From an uncultured Actinomycetes bacterium (lineage in GTDB: Bacteria > Actinomycetota > Thermoleophilia > Solirubrobacterales > 70-9), in contig CALCIA010000123.1 in NCBI GenBank assembly GCA_937907435.1, positions 1 through 12,681 of the forward strand: a DNA stretch of 12,681 nucleotides, given 5' to 3'. Under the pieces are notes generated by a model. It saw nothing but the letters and a program-made list of their open reading frames with translations. It was not told the DNA's origin and ran no database searches. Shown here in pieces: positions 1 through 6,634 of the stretch (position 1 is its first letter; every line of letters starts with the position of its first letter). Position numbers and translations under genes: made by a program.

Positions 1-55
1 TGGGGGTCACAGCCTGCCAGGACCCCCATGAGGAGCCCAGGACCATCTCGGACGG
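1..55 (-). repeat. Operon-end hairpin repeat, copy 1 (truncated by window start)
   Basis: Read on the minus strand, this is a CCGTCCGAG box (47-55), a 3-nt gap, a 23-nt arm (21-43), a 12-nt loop CTGGCAGGCTGT (9-20) and the first 8 nt of the complementary arm (1-8). All visible stem and loop bases are identical to the complete copy at 6474-6543. It begins 10 nt after the maoC stop codon, so it would be transcribed as the 3' end of the SDR/maoC operon. It could act as a transcription terminator or mRNA 3' stabiliser, or be a REP-like mobile palindrome. There is no T tract, so a classical intrinsic terminator is not proven. Confidence 0.85.
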
Positions 56-65
56 TCGGCCCCCC

Positions 66-497
66 TCAGACCCTCACCGCCACCTTCGGCGGCTTCACCA
101 CCATCGTGCCGCTCGCCACCTGCTTCCCGTCCTGGTTACCCCAGGTGACGGCGAACGTGGCCCGGTTGCGCTCCGCGTCGAGGGCGGCGACCTCGATGCG
201 GACGGCGATCGTGTCGCCGATGTAGACGGGGGCTTCGTAGGTGACCTCGTTGGTGACCGCGATCGTGCCGACGCCGGGGAGCTCGGTGCCGAGGAGGCCC
301 GCGCAGAGGGCGAAGGTGAGGGGGCCGTGGGCGACCCGGGCGCCGAAGGGGGTCGTCTTGGCGAACTCTTCGTCGACGTGGACGGGGTTGAGGTCGCCGG
401 TGATGCCGGCGAAGAGGTAGACGTCGGACTCCGAGATCGTCTTGCGGAATTCGGCCGAATCGCCGAGGTTGAGTTCAGCGATGGTGAGTGAGCGCAC
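66..497 (-). CDS. MaoC-type (R)-specific enoyl-CoA hydratase
   Basis: This 143-residue single hot-dog protein has the usual length of monomeric-domain MaoC/PhaJ-like hydratases. The hydratase 2 motif is clear at residues 29-42: FAGITGDLNPVHVD, with catalytic Asp35 and His40. The later segment ARVAHGPLTFALCAG is the typical helix following the motif, and the C-terminal strand ends KPPKVAVRV. By family it hydrates trans-2-enoyl-CoA to (R)-3-hydroxyacyl-CoA in the cytosol; chain length is not readable. The start is a GTG only 2 nt after the stop of the upstream SDR gene, without a good Shine-Dalgarno of its own, so translational coupling is likely. It is the last gene of a three-gene minus-strand operon and is followed directly by repeat copy 1. 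The pairing with SDR oxidoreductases suggests hydration followed by oxidation or reduction of the hydroxyacyl-CoA, which is inference. Confidence 0.9.
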   Translation of the reverse strand: MRSLTIAELNLGDSAEFRKTISESDVYLFAGITGDLNPVHVDEEFAKTTPFGARVAHGPLTFALCAGLLGTELPGVGTIAVTNEVTYEAPVYIGDTIAVRIEVAALDAERNRATFAVTWGNQDGKQVASGTMVVKPPKVAVRV

Positions 498-499
498 GG

Positions 500-1312
500 T
501 CAGCCCGCCGCCGGGAAGGAGCGGGAGATGCAGCCGCCGTCGGCCAGGAGGGCCGTGCCGGTGCAGTAGCTCGACTCGTCGGAGGCGAGGTAGAGGACCG
601 CGTAGGCCATCTCCTCCGGCGTCCCCGCCCGTCCCATCGGCACCATCGCCCAGCGGGTGGCGTCGTCGCGGAAGAGGTCGATCGCCGGTTCGATCAGCGG
701 CGTGTCGATGAAGCCCGGGCAGACGCAGTTGGCCCGCACGCCCTGTTTGGCGTAGGTGATCGCCATCGAGCGGGTGAGGTTGACCAGGGCGCCCTTGGTC
801 GCGGTGTAGGCATGCGCGTCGTAGAGCCCGGTGAGGCCGGCCATCGAGGCGACCGAGACGATCGAGCCGCGTTCGCGCTCCAGCATGTGGGGAAGGGCGG
901 CGTGGATCATCGTAAAGTAGCCCTCGAGGTCGACGCCGCCGACGATGTCGCGCCAGTTCTCCAGCGAGGCCTCGTGGACCGCGCCCATCGTCCCCGGGTG
1001 TTCCTCGCCGTACTGCCAGCCGACGCCGGCGTTGCAGACGAGGATGTCGACCTGGCCGAAGGCCTCGATCGCCGCGTCGATCACCCGGTCGGCGGTCGTC
1101 TCGTCCTCGAGGTCGGCGGCGATGACCATGCCCTCGCCGCCCGCGGCCCGGACCGCCTCCAGCGCCTCGTTCAGCTTCTCCTCGCGCCGCGCCGTGCCGA
1201 CCACCTTGGCGCCCTCGCGCCCGAGCATCTCGAACGAGGCCCGGCCGATGCCGCTGCTCGCCCCGCTCACCACCGCGACCTTGCCGGCGACGCGCCCGCT
1301 TCCGTCACTCAT
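500..1312 (-). CDS. SDR family NAD(P)-dependent oxidoreductase (paralog 1)
   Basis: This 270-residue classical short-chain dehydrogenase/reductase has a Rossmann glycine motif SGASSGIG at 16-23, an NAG motif (CNAGVG) at 93-98 and the active-site triad Ser156, Tyr169, Lys173 (YxxxK read as YTATK). The NAD-specifying Asp after the second strand is missing and Arg42-Arg43 follow (GTARR), which favours NADP(H) by family rules. At the usual catalytic Asn position the sequence reads VDLEGYF, so Asp128 replaces Asn. The protein is roughly 70% identical to the neighbouring SDR at 1331-2137 over its whole length, a clear tandem duplication. The ATG lies 18 nt after the previous stop and is preceded by a GGGGGAGA ribosome site. 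The substrate is unknown; 3-hydroxyacyl, secondary alcohol or ketone compounds are typical. Confidence 0.92.
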   Translation of the reverse strand: MSDGSGRVAGKVAVVSGASSGIGRASFEMLGREGAKVVGTARREEKLNEALEAVRAAGGEGMVIAADLEDETTADRVIDAAIEAFGQVDILVCNAGVGWQYGEEHPGTMGAVHEASLENWRDIVGGVDLEGYFTMIHAALPHMLERERGSIVSVASMAGLTGLYDAHAYTATKGALVNLTRSMAITYAKQGVRANCVCPGFIDTPLIEPAIDLFRDDATRWAMVPMGRAGTPEEMAYAVLYLASDESSYCTGTALLADGGCISRSFPAAG

Positions 1313-1330
1313 CCCGATCTCCCCCTCGCC

Positions 1331-2137
1331 TCAGGCGGCGAAGCTGCGCGAGGTGCAGCCGCCGTCGACCACCAGCGCGGCGCCGTTCACGTAGCTGGCG
1401 TCGTCCGAGGCCAGGAAGAGCACCGCGGCGGCGATCTCCTCCGGCTTGCCGGGACGTTTCATCGGCACCAGCAGGGCCGCCGTGTCGGGGTCGTCGAAGG
1501 CGCCGATCACCGGGGCGATCATCGCCGTGTCGATGAAGCCGGGGCAGACGGTGTTGGTGCGGATGCCCTGCTTGCCGTAGGTGATCGCCAGCGACCGGGT
1601 GAGGTTGACGATCGCGCCCTTGGCCGCCGTGTAGGGGTGGGCGTCGTAGAGGCCGGTGACCCCCGCCATCGAGGCGATGTTGACGATCGCGCCGCTCTCG
1701 GCCTCGAGCATCGCCGGCAGCGCCGCCCGCATCATCTCGAAGTACCCCTGCAGGTCGACGCCGCCGATCACGTCCTGCCAGTTGTCGAGCGAGACCTCGT
1801 GCAGGGCGGCCATCGTCCCCGGGTGTTCTTCGCCGTACTTCCAGCCCACCCCGGCGTTGCAGACGAGGATGTCGACCCGCCCGTAGGCGTCGATGGCGGC
1901 CTGGACGACCCGCTCGGCGGTGCCGGCCTCCTCGAGGTCGGCGGGGACGACGAGCCCCTCGCCGCCGTGGCGCCGGACCTCCTCCAGGGCCTCGTTCAGG
2001 AGCTCCTCGCGGCGCGCGGTGCCGACCACCTTGGCCCCCTCGCGTCCCAGCAGCTCGAAGGTCGCGCGGCCGATGCCGCTGCTCGCCCCGCTGATCACGG
2101 CCACCTTGCCGGCGACCCGGCCCGCCCCATCGCTCAT
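1331..2137 (-). CDS. SDR family NAD(P)-dependent oxidoreductase (paralog 2)
   Basis: First gene of the minus-strand operon, 268 residues, a classical SDR. It has SGASSGIG at 16-23, CNAGVG at 93-98, Ser156, and Tyr169-x3-Lys173 (YTAAK). GTARR after the second strand again suggests NADP preference. Like its paralog it reads VDLQGYF where most SDRs have VNL. The C-terminus DGGCTSRSF is nearly shared with paralog 1. Divergence between the copies is concentrated around residues 204-226 and 255-268, the substrate-loop and C-terminal regions. This suggests different substrates, or opposite directions of one step, on the same scaffold. The start is well supported: AGGAGGA (plus strand 2142-2148) lies 4 nt before the ATG. 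The cytosolic role is presumed to be redox of a hydroxy/oxo group; which compound is not readable. Confidence 0.92.
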   Translation of the reverse strand: MSDGAGRVAGKVAVISGASSGIGRATFELLGREGAKVVGTARREELLNEALEEVRRHGGEGLVVPADLEEAGTAERVVQAAIDAYGRVDILVCNAGVGWKYGEEHPGTMAALHEVSLDNWQDVIGGVDLQGYFEMMRAALPAMLEAESGAIVNIASMAGVTGLYDAHPYTAAKGAIVNLTRSLAITYGKQGIRTNTVCPGFIDTAMIAPVIGAFDDPDTAALLVPMKRPGKPEEIAAAVLFLASDDASYVNGAALVVDGGCTSRSFAA

Positions 2138-2167
2138 CTCGTCCTCCTAAGCTCGCGGTATCCCAGT

Positions 2168-2180
2168 GCGCGAATCGCGC
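2168..2180. promoter_or_regulatory. Dyad in the leader of the SDR/maoC operon, operator-like
   Basis: GCGCGA-A-TCGCGC is a perfect 6-bp dyad around one central base, 31 nt upstream of the SDR ATG. It lies in the 156-nt space 2138-2293 that must hold the operon promoter. Dyads of this kind often bind TetR- or GntR-type regulators, but no regulator gene is present in the window and I see no convincing -35/-10 pair here. In GC-rich DNA such a palindrome can arise by chance. The remainder of the 156-nt space shows only the SDR ribosome site and a short CCCGCGACGCGGG hairpin (2277-2289) after the phosphatase stop. Confidence 0.3.
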
Positions 2181-2293
2181 GCTACGGATACTCGCCCGGC
2201 GCGCCGCCGACCGGGCCGGCCGCCGCGCCGAGGATTGGGGCAATCACAGATGGGCGGCGCCGGGGCCGGGGGAGGGCCCGCGACGCGGGTGTA

Positions 2294-3004
2294 TTACTTC
2301 GCCGCATGCACGTGCGAGGTGTCATTGAAGGAGGCGAGGATCCAGCGGCCGTCCGGCATCCGGATCGCGCGGCTCAGCGACCCGTTGGTGTTGTGCAGGA
2401 AGGCGAACGCGTCGGCGCCGGTGATCTGGCGCAGGAACTCGGCGATCACCGCCGAGTGGGTGACCACGACGACGAGCTCGCCGTCGGCGCCCGCGTCGGC
2501 CGCGGCCTCGATCGCGCGCCGCGTGCGCAGGCCGAAGCCGTCGATGTCCTCGACCCCGGGCACCAGCCCCCAGCTCTGTTCGGCGAAGACGCGGGCCAGC
2601 TCCGGGTCGCCGGAGGCGCCGCGGGAGGCGATCCCGTGGCCCTCCCACTCGCCCAGGAAGATCTCGCCGAGGTCCTCGTCGACGATCGGCTCGAGCCCGT
2701 GCCCGGCCGCGATCGGCGCCGCCGTCTCGGCCGTCCGCACGAGGTGGCTGATGTAGATCGCCCGCACCGGCTCGCCCCGCAGCCGGGCGCCTGCCGACGC
2801 CGCCTCGGCGCGCCCGCGCGCGTTCAGGCCTGGGTCGCTGCGACCGCCGATCAATCCGTCCGGCGCCGGGGGATCACAGGAGCCGTGGCGCACGAGGACC
2901 ACCTCGCGGGCGCCGGGGGGAGCGCTCAGCGCCCGTTGAAAATCGATCTTCACCCGCGCATCATCGAGTCCAGCCGTCAATTCCGCGACCGAGGAGATCG
3001 CCAC
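2294..3004 (-). CDS. Histidine phosphatase (phosphoglycerate mutase-like) family protein
   Basis: This protein, up to 236 residues, has the family phosphohistidine motif VVLVRHGS with Arg39-His40-Gly41, the YISHLVRTAETA segment carrying the second phosphate-binding Arg, an acidic DLGEIFLGEWEG loop and the C-terminal VVTHSAVI with the second active-site His. The fold hydrolyses or transfers phosphate through a phospho-His in the cytosol; the substrate is unknown. The 5' end is uncertain. The GTG at 3004 has no Shine-Dalgarno and lies 2 nt from the divergent accB start. A GTG at 2953 (residue 18) would leave 17 residues before the core and free space for regulation. It is transcribed in the same direction as the SDR/maoC operon but separated from it by 156 nt, so it is probably its own unit. 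The stop is TAA at 2294-2296, followed by a weak GC hairpin. Confidence 0.85.
   Translation of the reverse strand: MAISSVAELTAGLDDARVKIDFQRALSAPPGAREVVLVRHGSCDPPAPDGLIGGRSDPGLNARGRAEAASAGARLRGEPVRAIYISHLVRTAETAAPIAAGHGLEPIVDEDLGEIFLGEWEGHGIASRGASGDPELARVFAEQSWGLVPGVEDIDGFGLRTRRAIEAAADAGADGELVVVVTHSAVIAEFLRQITGADAFAFLHNTNGSLSRAIRMPDGRWILASFNDTSHVHAAK
2936..2964 (+). promoter_or_regulatory. Candidate sigma70-type promoter of the biotin carboxylase operon
   Basis: TTGAAA (2936-2941), a 17-nt spacer and CATCAT (2959-2964) match the -35/-10 consensus at 5 of 6 and 4 of 6 positions with ideal spacing, in an otherwise GC-rich area. Transcription would start near 2971 and give a leader of about 36 nt with a GAGGAG ribosome site at 2991-2996, 10 nt before the accB ATG. 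The element overlaps the 5' part of the divergent phosphatase reading frame if that gene starts at 3004. Confidence 0.5.
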
Positions 3005-3006
3005 CT

Positions 3007-3570
3007 ATGGAGATGAGTCCAGAAACGATCCGCGCGCTGCTTGACGCGTTCGAGCGCAGCGACTGGCGCGAGATGGTCGTCGAGGTCGGCGAGGACCGCC
3101 TCCACGTCTCGCGCGATCAGCTGACCGAGGCGCTGGCCGCGCGGCCGGCGGCGCCGGCTCCGGCGCCCGCACCGGCCGCCGCGCACGCGCCTGCCCCGAC
3201 GCCGGCGGCTCACGCCCCGGCCGCCGCCCCGGCCCCGGCGGCCGCCGCCCCGACCCCGGACCCCGTCGCCGCGCCCAGCGCGCCGACGAACGGCGCCGGC
3301 GCCACCGACGGCGCCGCCGCGGCCGACGGCACCAGGATCGAGTCGCCCTCGGTCGGCCTCTTCTGGCGCGCGCCGTCGCCGGGCGCGCCGCCCTTCGTCG
3401 AGCTCGGCGGCAGGGTCGCCGCCGGCGACACCGTCGCCATCGTCGAGGTGATGAAGCTGATGAACCACGTCGCCTCGCCGATCGACGGCGTCGTCACCGC
3501 GATCCTGGTCGAGAACGGCGACTCGGTCGAATTCGGCCAGCCGATCGTCGTCGTCGACCCCGAGGGCTAG
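3007..3570 (+). CDS. accB: Biotin carboxyl carrier protein
   Basis: This 187-residue AccB-type carrier has an N-terminal helical segment (SPETIRALLDAFERSDW) followed by VVEVGEDRLHVSR. A long Ala/Pro-rich flexible linker spans about residues 44-115, and a C-terminal biotinyl domain starts at SPSVGLFWRAPSPGAPPFVELG. The biotin-accepting Lys is Lys150 in EVMKLMN; the usual Ala before Met is Val here. The AccB-specific 'thumb' region (FWRAPSPGAPPF) is present, and this is characteristic of acetyl-CoA carboxylase carriers rather than pyruvate carboxylase biotin domains. It is first in an operon with biotin carboxylase and a carboxyltransferase. It carries CO2 on biotin between the two active sites. 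The domain is complete and the length is normal, the long linker included. The ATG at 3007 is preferred because GAGGAG lies 10 nt upstream; a second in-frame ATG at 3013 is possible. Confidence 0.92.
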   Translation: MEMSPETIRALLDAFERSDWREMVVEVGEDRLHVSRDQLTEALAARPAAPAPAPAPAAAHAPAPTPAAHAPAAAPAPAAAAPTPDPVAAPSAPTNGAGATDGAAAADGTRIESPSVGLFWRAPSPGAPPFVELGGRVAAGDTVAIVEVMKLMNHVASPIDGVVTAILVENGDSVEFGQPIVVVDPEG

Positions 3571-3580
3571 CGGGTCGGCC

Positions 3581-4960
3581 GTGGCGCTCCGTCGGGTCCT
3601 GATCGCCAACCGCGGCGAGATCGCCGTGCGGATCGTCAAAGCCTGCTTCGACGAGGGGGTCGAATCGGTCCTCGCGGTCTCCGACGCCGACCGCGACAGC
3701 CTCGGCGCCCAGCTCGCCGACCAGGTCGTCTGCATCGGCCCCGCCGCGGCGGCGGAAAGCTACCTCGACGTCGACCGGGTCCTCGCGGCGGCCAAGGTGG
3801 CGGGCTGCGATGCGCTGCACCCCGGCTACGGCTTCCTCTCCGAGCGGCCCGAGCTGCCCGCCGCCTGCGAGGAGGAGGGCGTGATCTTCATCGGGCCCTC
3901 GGCCGCGGCGATGCGCCGCTCCGGCGACAAGGCGACCGCCCGCGCCCTCGCCAAAGAGCTCGACGTGCCGATCAACGAGGGCTCCGACGTGATTGAGGCC
4001 GAAGCCGAGGCGCGCGAGGTCGCCGCCGCGATCGGTTATCCGGTGCTGCTGAAGGCCGCGGCCGGCGGCGGCGGGCGCGGCATGCGGATGGTCGAGTCCG
4101 AGGCCGGGATGGCCGCCGCCTTCGCCCAGGCCCACGGCGAGGCCGAGGCCGCCTTCGGCGACGGCCGGCTCTTCCTCGAGCGTTACGTGCGCTCCGCCCG
4201 CCACGTCGAGGTGCAGGTGCTCGGCGACGCCGCCGGCAACGTCATCCACCTCGGCACCCGCGACTGCACCCTGCAGCGGCGCTACCAGAAGCTGATCGAG
4301 GAGGCGCCGGCGCCGAACCTCCCCGACGCCCTGCGCGCCGAGATCCAGGACGCCGCCGTCCGCCTGATCGGCGCCCTCGACTACACCGGCGCCGCCACCT
4401 GCGAGTTCCTCGTCGACCCCGACCGCGGCACCGCCGGCTTCCTCGAGATCAACGCGCGCCTGCAGGTCGAGCACCCGGTCTCCGAGATCGTCACCGGGGT
4501 CGACGTGGTGCGGGAGATGCTGCGGATCGCCGGCGGCGAGGGCCTCTCGGTCGGCCAGGAGGAGATCGAGGTGCGCGGGCACGCGATCGAGGTGCGGATC
4601 AACGCCGAGTCGCCGGAGCGCGATTTCGCCCCCACGCCGGGCACCCTGGAGACCTGGGTCGTCCCGGTCGGCACCGACGTCCGCGTCGACAGCGCCTGCT
4701 TCCCGGGCTGGACCGTGCCGCCCTTCTACGACTCGCTGCTCGCCAAGCTGATCGGCTCCGGCCCCGACCGCGAGGCGGCGCTGGCGCGCACCCGCCAGGC
4801 CCTCCGTCACCTGCGGGTCGAGGGCGTCGAGACGACCGCGGGCTTCGCGCTCGACCTGCTCGAGCACCCCGAGGTGGTCGCCGGCCGCGTCCACACGCGC
4901 TGGGTCGAGGAGACCTTCCTGCCCGAGTGGGGCGGGACCGCCCTGGCGGAGGCGGCCTGA
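3581..4960 (+). CDS. accC: Biotin carboxylase
   Basis: This 459-residue protein is close to the standard length of about 450. It opens with RRVLIANRGEIAVRIVKAC, then LHPGYGFLSE, the ATP-grasp glycine loop KAAAGGGGRGMRM, RHVEVQVLGD, RDCTLQRRYQKLIEEAPAPN and EINARLQVEHPVSE, followed by GHAIEVRINAE. The metal- and bicarbonate-binding Glu, Asn, Arg, Gln and Glu residues of the EINARLQVEH block are all present. One variation is Tyr in place of His in QRRYQK. It uses ATP and bicarbonate to carboxylate biotin on the carrier protein encoded 10 nt upstream. The start is GTG at 3581, supported by the canonical N-terminus, although no strong ribosome site is seen. Its stop overlaps the next ATG as TGATG at 4958-4962, which indicates translational coupling. 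Confidence 0.95.
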   Translation: MALRRVLIANRGEIAVRIVKACFDEGVESVLAVSDADRDSLGAQLADQVVCIGPAAAAESYLDVDRVLAAAKVAGCDALHPGYGFLSERPELPAACEEEGVIFIGPSAAAMRRSGDKATARALAKELDVPINEGSDVIEAEAEAREVAAAIGYPVLLKAAAGGGGRGMRMVESEAGMAAAFAQAHGEAEAAFGDGRLFLERYVRSARHVEVQVLGDAAGNVIHLGTRDCTLQRRYQKLIEEAPAPNLPDALRAEIQDAAVRLIGALDYTGAATCEFLVDPDRGTAGFLEINARLQVEHPVSEIVTGVDVVREMLRIAGGEGLSVGQEEIEVRGHAIEVRINAESPERDFAPTPGTLETWVVPVGTDVRVDSACFPGWTVPPFYDSLLAKLIGSGPDREAALARTRQALRHLRVEGVETTAGFALDLLEHPEVVAGRVHTRWVEETFLPEWGGTALAEAA

Positions 4961-6429
4961 TGGCGCGGATCGAGGTCATCGACCAGTCGCTGCGCGACGG
5001 CCAGCAGAGCTACTGGGGCATGCGCATGCGGGCGGGCCAGATCCTGCCGGTCGCGGCGGCGATCGACGCGGCGGGCTACCGCGTCGTCGACCTCACCGGC
5101 TCCTCGATCTTCGAGGTGATGGTGCGCTTCCGCGAAGAGAACCCGTGGGAGGGGCTCGACGCGATCCGCGCCGCCTTCCCCACCGCGACCCTGCGGGCCG
5201 GGACGCGCACCAACGGGATCGTCGGCATGAACGTCACCCCGGACTCGATCGTCGAGCTCTGGATCCGCACCCTCGCCAAGCACGGGATCGGCAGCCTCTG
5301 GATCTTCGACTGCCTGCACGACGCCGAGAACATGATCCGGGTGGCGAAGATCGCCCGCGATGCCGGCATGGACCCCTCGCCGCAGCTGAACTTCTCCGAG
5401 TCCCCGGTCCACACCGACGACTACTACGCCGACGTGATCGACCGGATGATCGCCGGCGGCGCCGCCCACACGATCATCCTCGGCGACGAGGCGGGCGTGC
5501 TCGGGCCGGAGCGGGCGCGGCGCTGGATACGCCAGAGCCAGGAGCGGGCCACGGCCGGCGGGCTGCCGCTGGAGATGCACTTCCACAACCGCACCGCGAT
5601 GGCGAACCTCAACCACATCATCGGCGTCGAGGAGGGGGTGCGGATCGTGCACTCGGCGATCTCGACCCTCGCCAACGGCGTCTCGATGCCCTCGACCGAG
5701 GTCACCGTCGACAACCTCCGCCGGCTCGGTCACGAGGTGGCGGTCGACGACAGCCGCTTCGCCGAGGTTGCCGCGCATTTCGGCGCGCTCGCCGACGAGG
5801 AAGGCTTCCAGCGCGGCGCCCCGGTCGAGTACCAGGTGGCCAACATCCAGCAGCAGTTCCCGGGCGGGATGATGGGGACGCTGCGCGAACAGCTGAAGCA
5901 GGTGAACATGACCGAGCGCCTTCCCGCCGTGCTGGAGGAGGCGATCCGGGTGCGCGAGGAGATGGGCTGGCCGATCATGGCGACCCCCTTCTCGCAGCTG
6001 GTCGGGATCCAGGCGCTACTGAACGTGGTCCAGGGCGAGCGCTACGCGACGATCCCGGACGAGAACCTGATGTACCTGGCGGGCTGGTACGGGACGCCGC
6101 CCGGCAAGGTCGACGAGGAGGTGCTCGACCGCGCCGCCGCCAACCCGCGCGGCAAGGAGATGATGGACGTCGGCCACGCCCCGCAGCCCTCGCTGGCGGA
6201 GATCCGCGCCGAGTACGGCGAGAACCTCTCCGACGAGGAGCTCCTCCTCCGTTATCTGATCCCCGGCCACGACGTCGACCGCATGTACGCGGCCGCCAAC
6301 CTGATCGAGCCGATCGTCCCGATCGGCGGGCCAGATGGCCTGCCGTGGATCAAGGACGTGCTGCGAGCGCGCGACGTGCGGGCGATCAGCGCCAGTCGGG
6401 GTGGCGTGCGGGTGACGTTGCGGCGGTGA
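4960..6429 (+). CDS. Pyruvate carboxylase/oxaloacetate decarboxylase-type carboxyltransferase subunit, divergent
   Basis: This 489-residue protein has a DRE-TIM/PYC_OADA barrel and conserved carboxylase region. Family landmarks in order are IDQSLRDGQQS (metal Asp8), SSIFEVMVRFREENPWEGL, SLWIFDCLHDAENM, NFSESPVHTDDYY, the HFH metal pair His207/His209, STLANGVSMPSTE, LREQLKQVNMTERL, EEMGWPIMATPFSQLVGIQALLNVVQGERY and a C-terminal NLSDEELLLRYLIPG. It is oddly divergent: the strand that reads IKDMAGLL in pyruvate carboxylase and OadA reads LGDEAGVL here, so Gly175 replaces the carbamylated Lys metal ligand; HTHDTS is HFHNRTA. The carboxyl acceptor may therefore not be pyruvate. The likely role is transfer of the carboxyl group from biotin to (or from) an oxo-acid or acyl compound, with the carrier and carboxylase encoded upstream. 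The ATG at 4960 overlaps the accC stop and has GGAGG 7 nt before it; an upstream in-frame GTG at 4927 would duplicate coding within accC. Confidence 0.85.
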   Translation: MARIEVIDQSLRDGQQSYWGMRMRAGQILPVAAAIDAAGYRVVDLTGSSIFEVMVRFREENPWEGLDAIRAAFPTATLRAGTRTNGIVGMNVTPDSIVELWIRTLAKHGIGSLWIFDCLHDAENMIRVAKIARDAGMDPSPQLNFSESPVHTDDYYADVIDRMIAGGAAHTIILGDEAGVLGPERARRWIRQSQERATAGGLPLEMHFHNRTAMANLNHIIGVEEGVRIVHSAISTLANGVSMPSTEVTVDNLRRLGHEVAVDDSRFAEVAAHFGALADEEGFQRGAPVEYQVANIQQQFPGGMMGTLREQLKQVNMTERLPAVLEEAIRVREEMGWPIMATPFSQLVGIQALLNVVQGERYATIPDENLMYLAGWYGTPPGKVDEEVLDRAAANPRGKEMMDVGHAPQPSLAEIRAEYGENLSDEELLLRYLIPGHDVDRMYAAANLIEPIVPIGGPDGLPWIKDVLRARDVRAISASRGGVRVTLRR

Positions 6430-6473
6430 GGTGGGTGGTTCAAGGGACTGGCGGGGGTCCGGGGTGCGGGCGG

Positions 6474-6543
6474 CCGTCCGAGGTGGTCCTGGGCTCCTCA
6501 TGGGGGTCCTGGCAGGCTGTGACCCCCATGAGGAGCCCAGGAC
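6474..6543 (+). repeat. Operon-end hairpin repeat, copy 2 (complete)
   Basis: CCGTCCGAG box (6474-6482), 3-nt gap, left arm 6486-6508, loop CTGGCAGGCTGT (6509-6520) and right arm 6521-6543. The 23-bp stem is perfectly complementary. It starts 44 nt (box) or 56 nt (stem) after the stop of the carboxyltransferase gene and reads in the same direction as that gene. No T tract follows (GTGAGGCTTTCG). It is identical over all shared stem and loop positions to copies 1 and 3. Likely roles are an operon-end terminator or 3' stabiliser, or a REP-like repeat; the sequence does not decide between them. Confidence 0.9.
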
Positions 6544-6634
6544 GTGAGGCTTTCGTGAGGGAGGCGTCACAGGGACGGGAGGAGGGTCGGACTTCCGTGA
6601 CGATCGCGTCGGAGAGATTCCACACGTCGGCCGG

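Noticed and set aside
488..3016. 842-codon open frame on the plus strand opposite the SDR/phosphatase genes
   Set aside because: Its translation is Arg/Asp/Gly/Val-rich low-complexity text antisense to four well-supported genes; such frames are expected from GC-rich third positions.
4927..4959. Earlier GTG start for the carboxyltransferase
   Set aside because: The 11 extra residues overlap accC coding and lie before the conserved barrel start; TGATG coupling at 4960 is a better fit.
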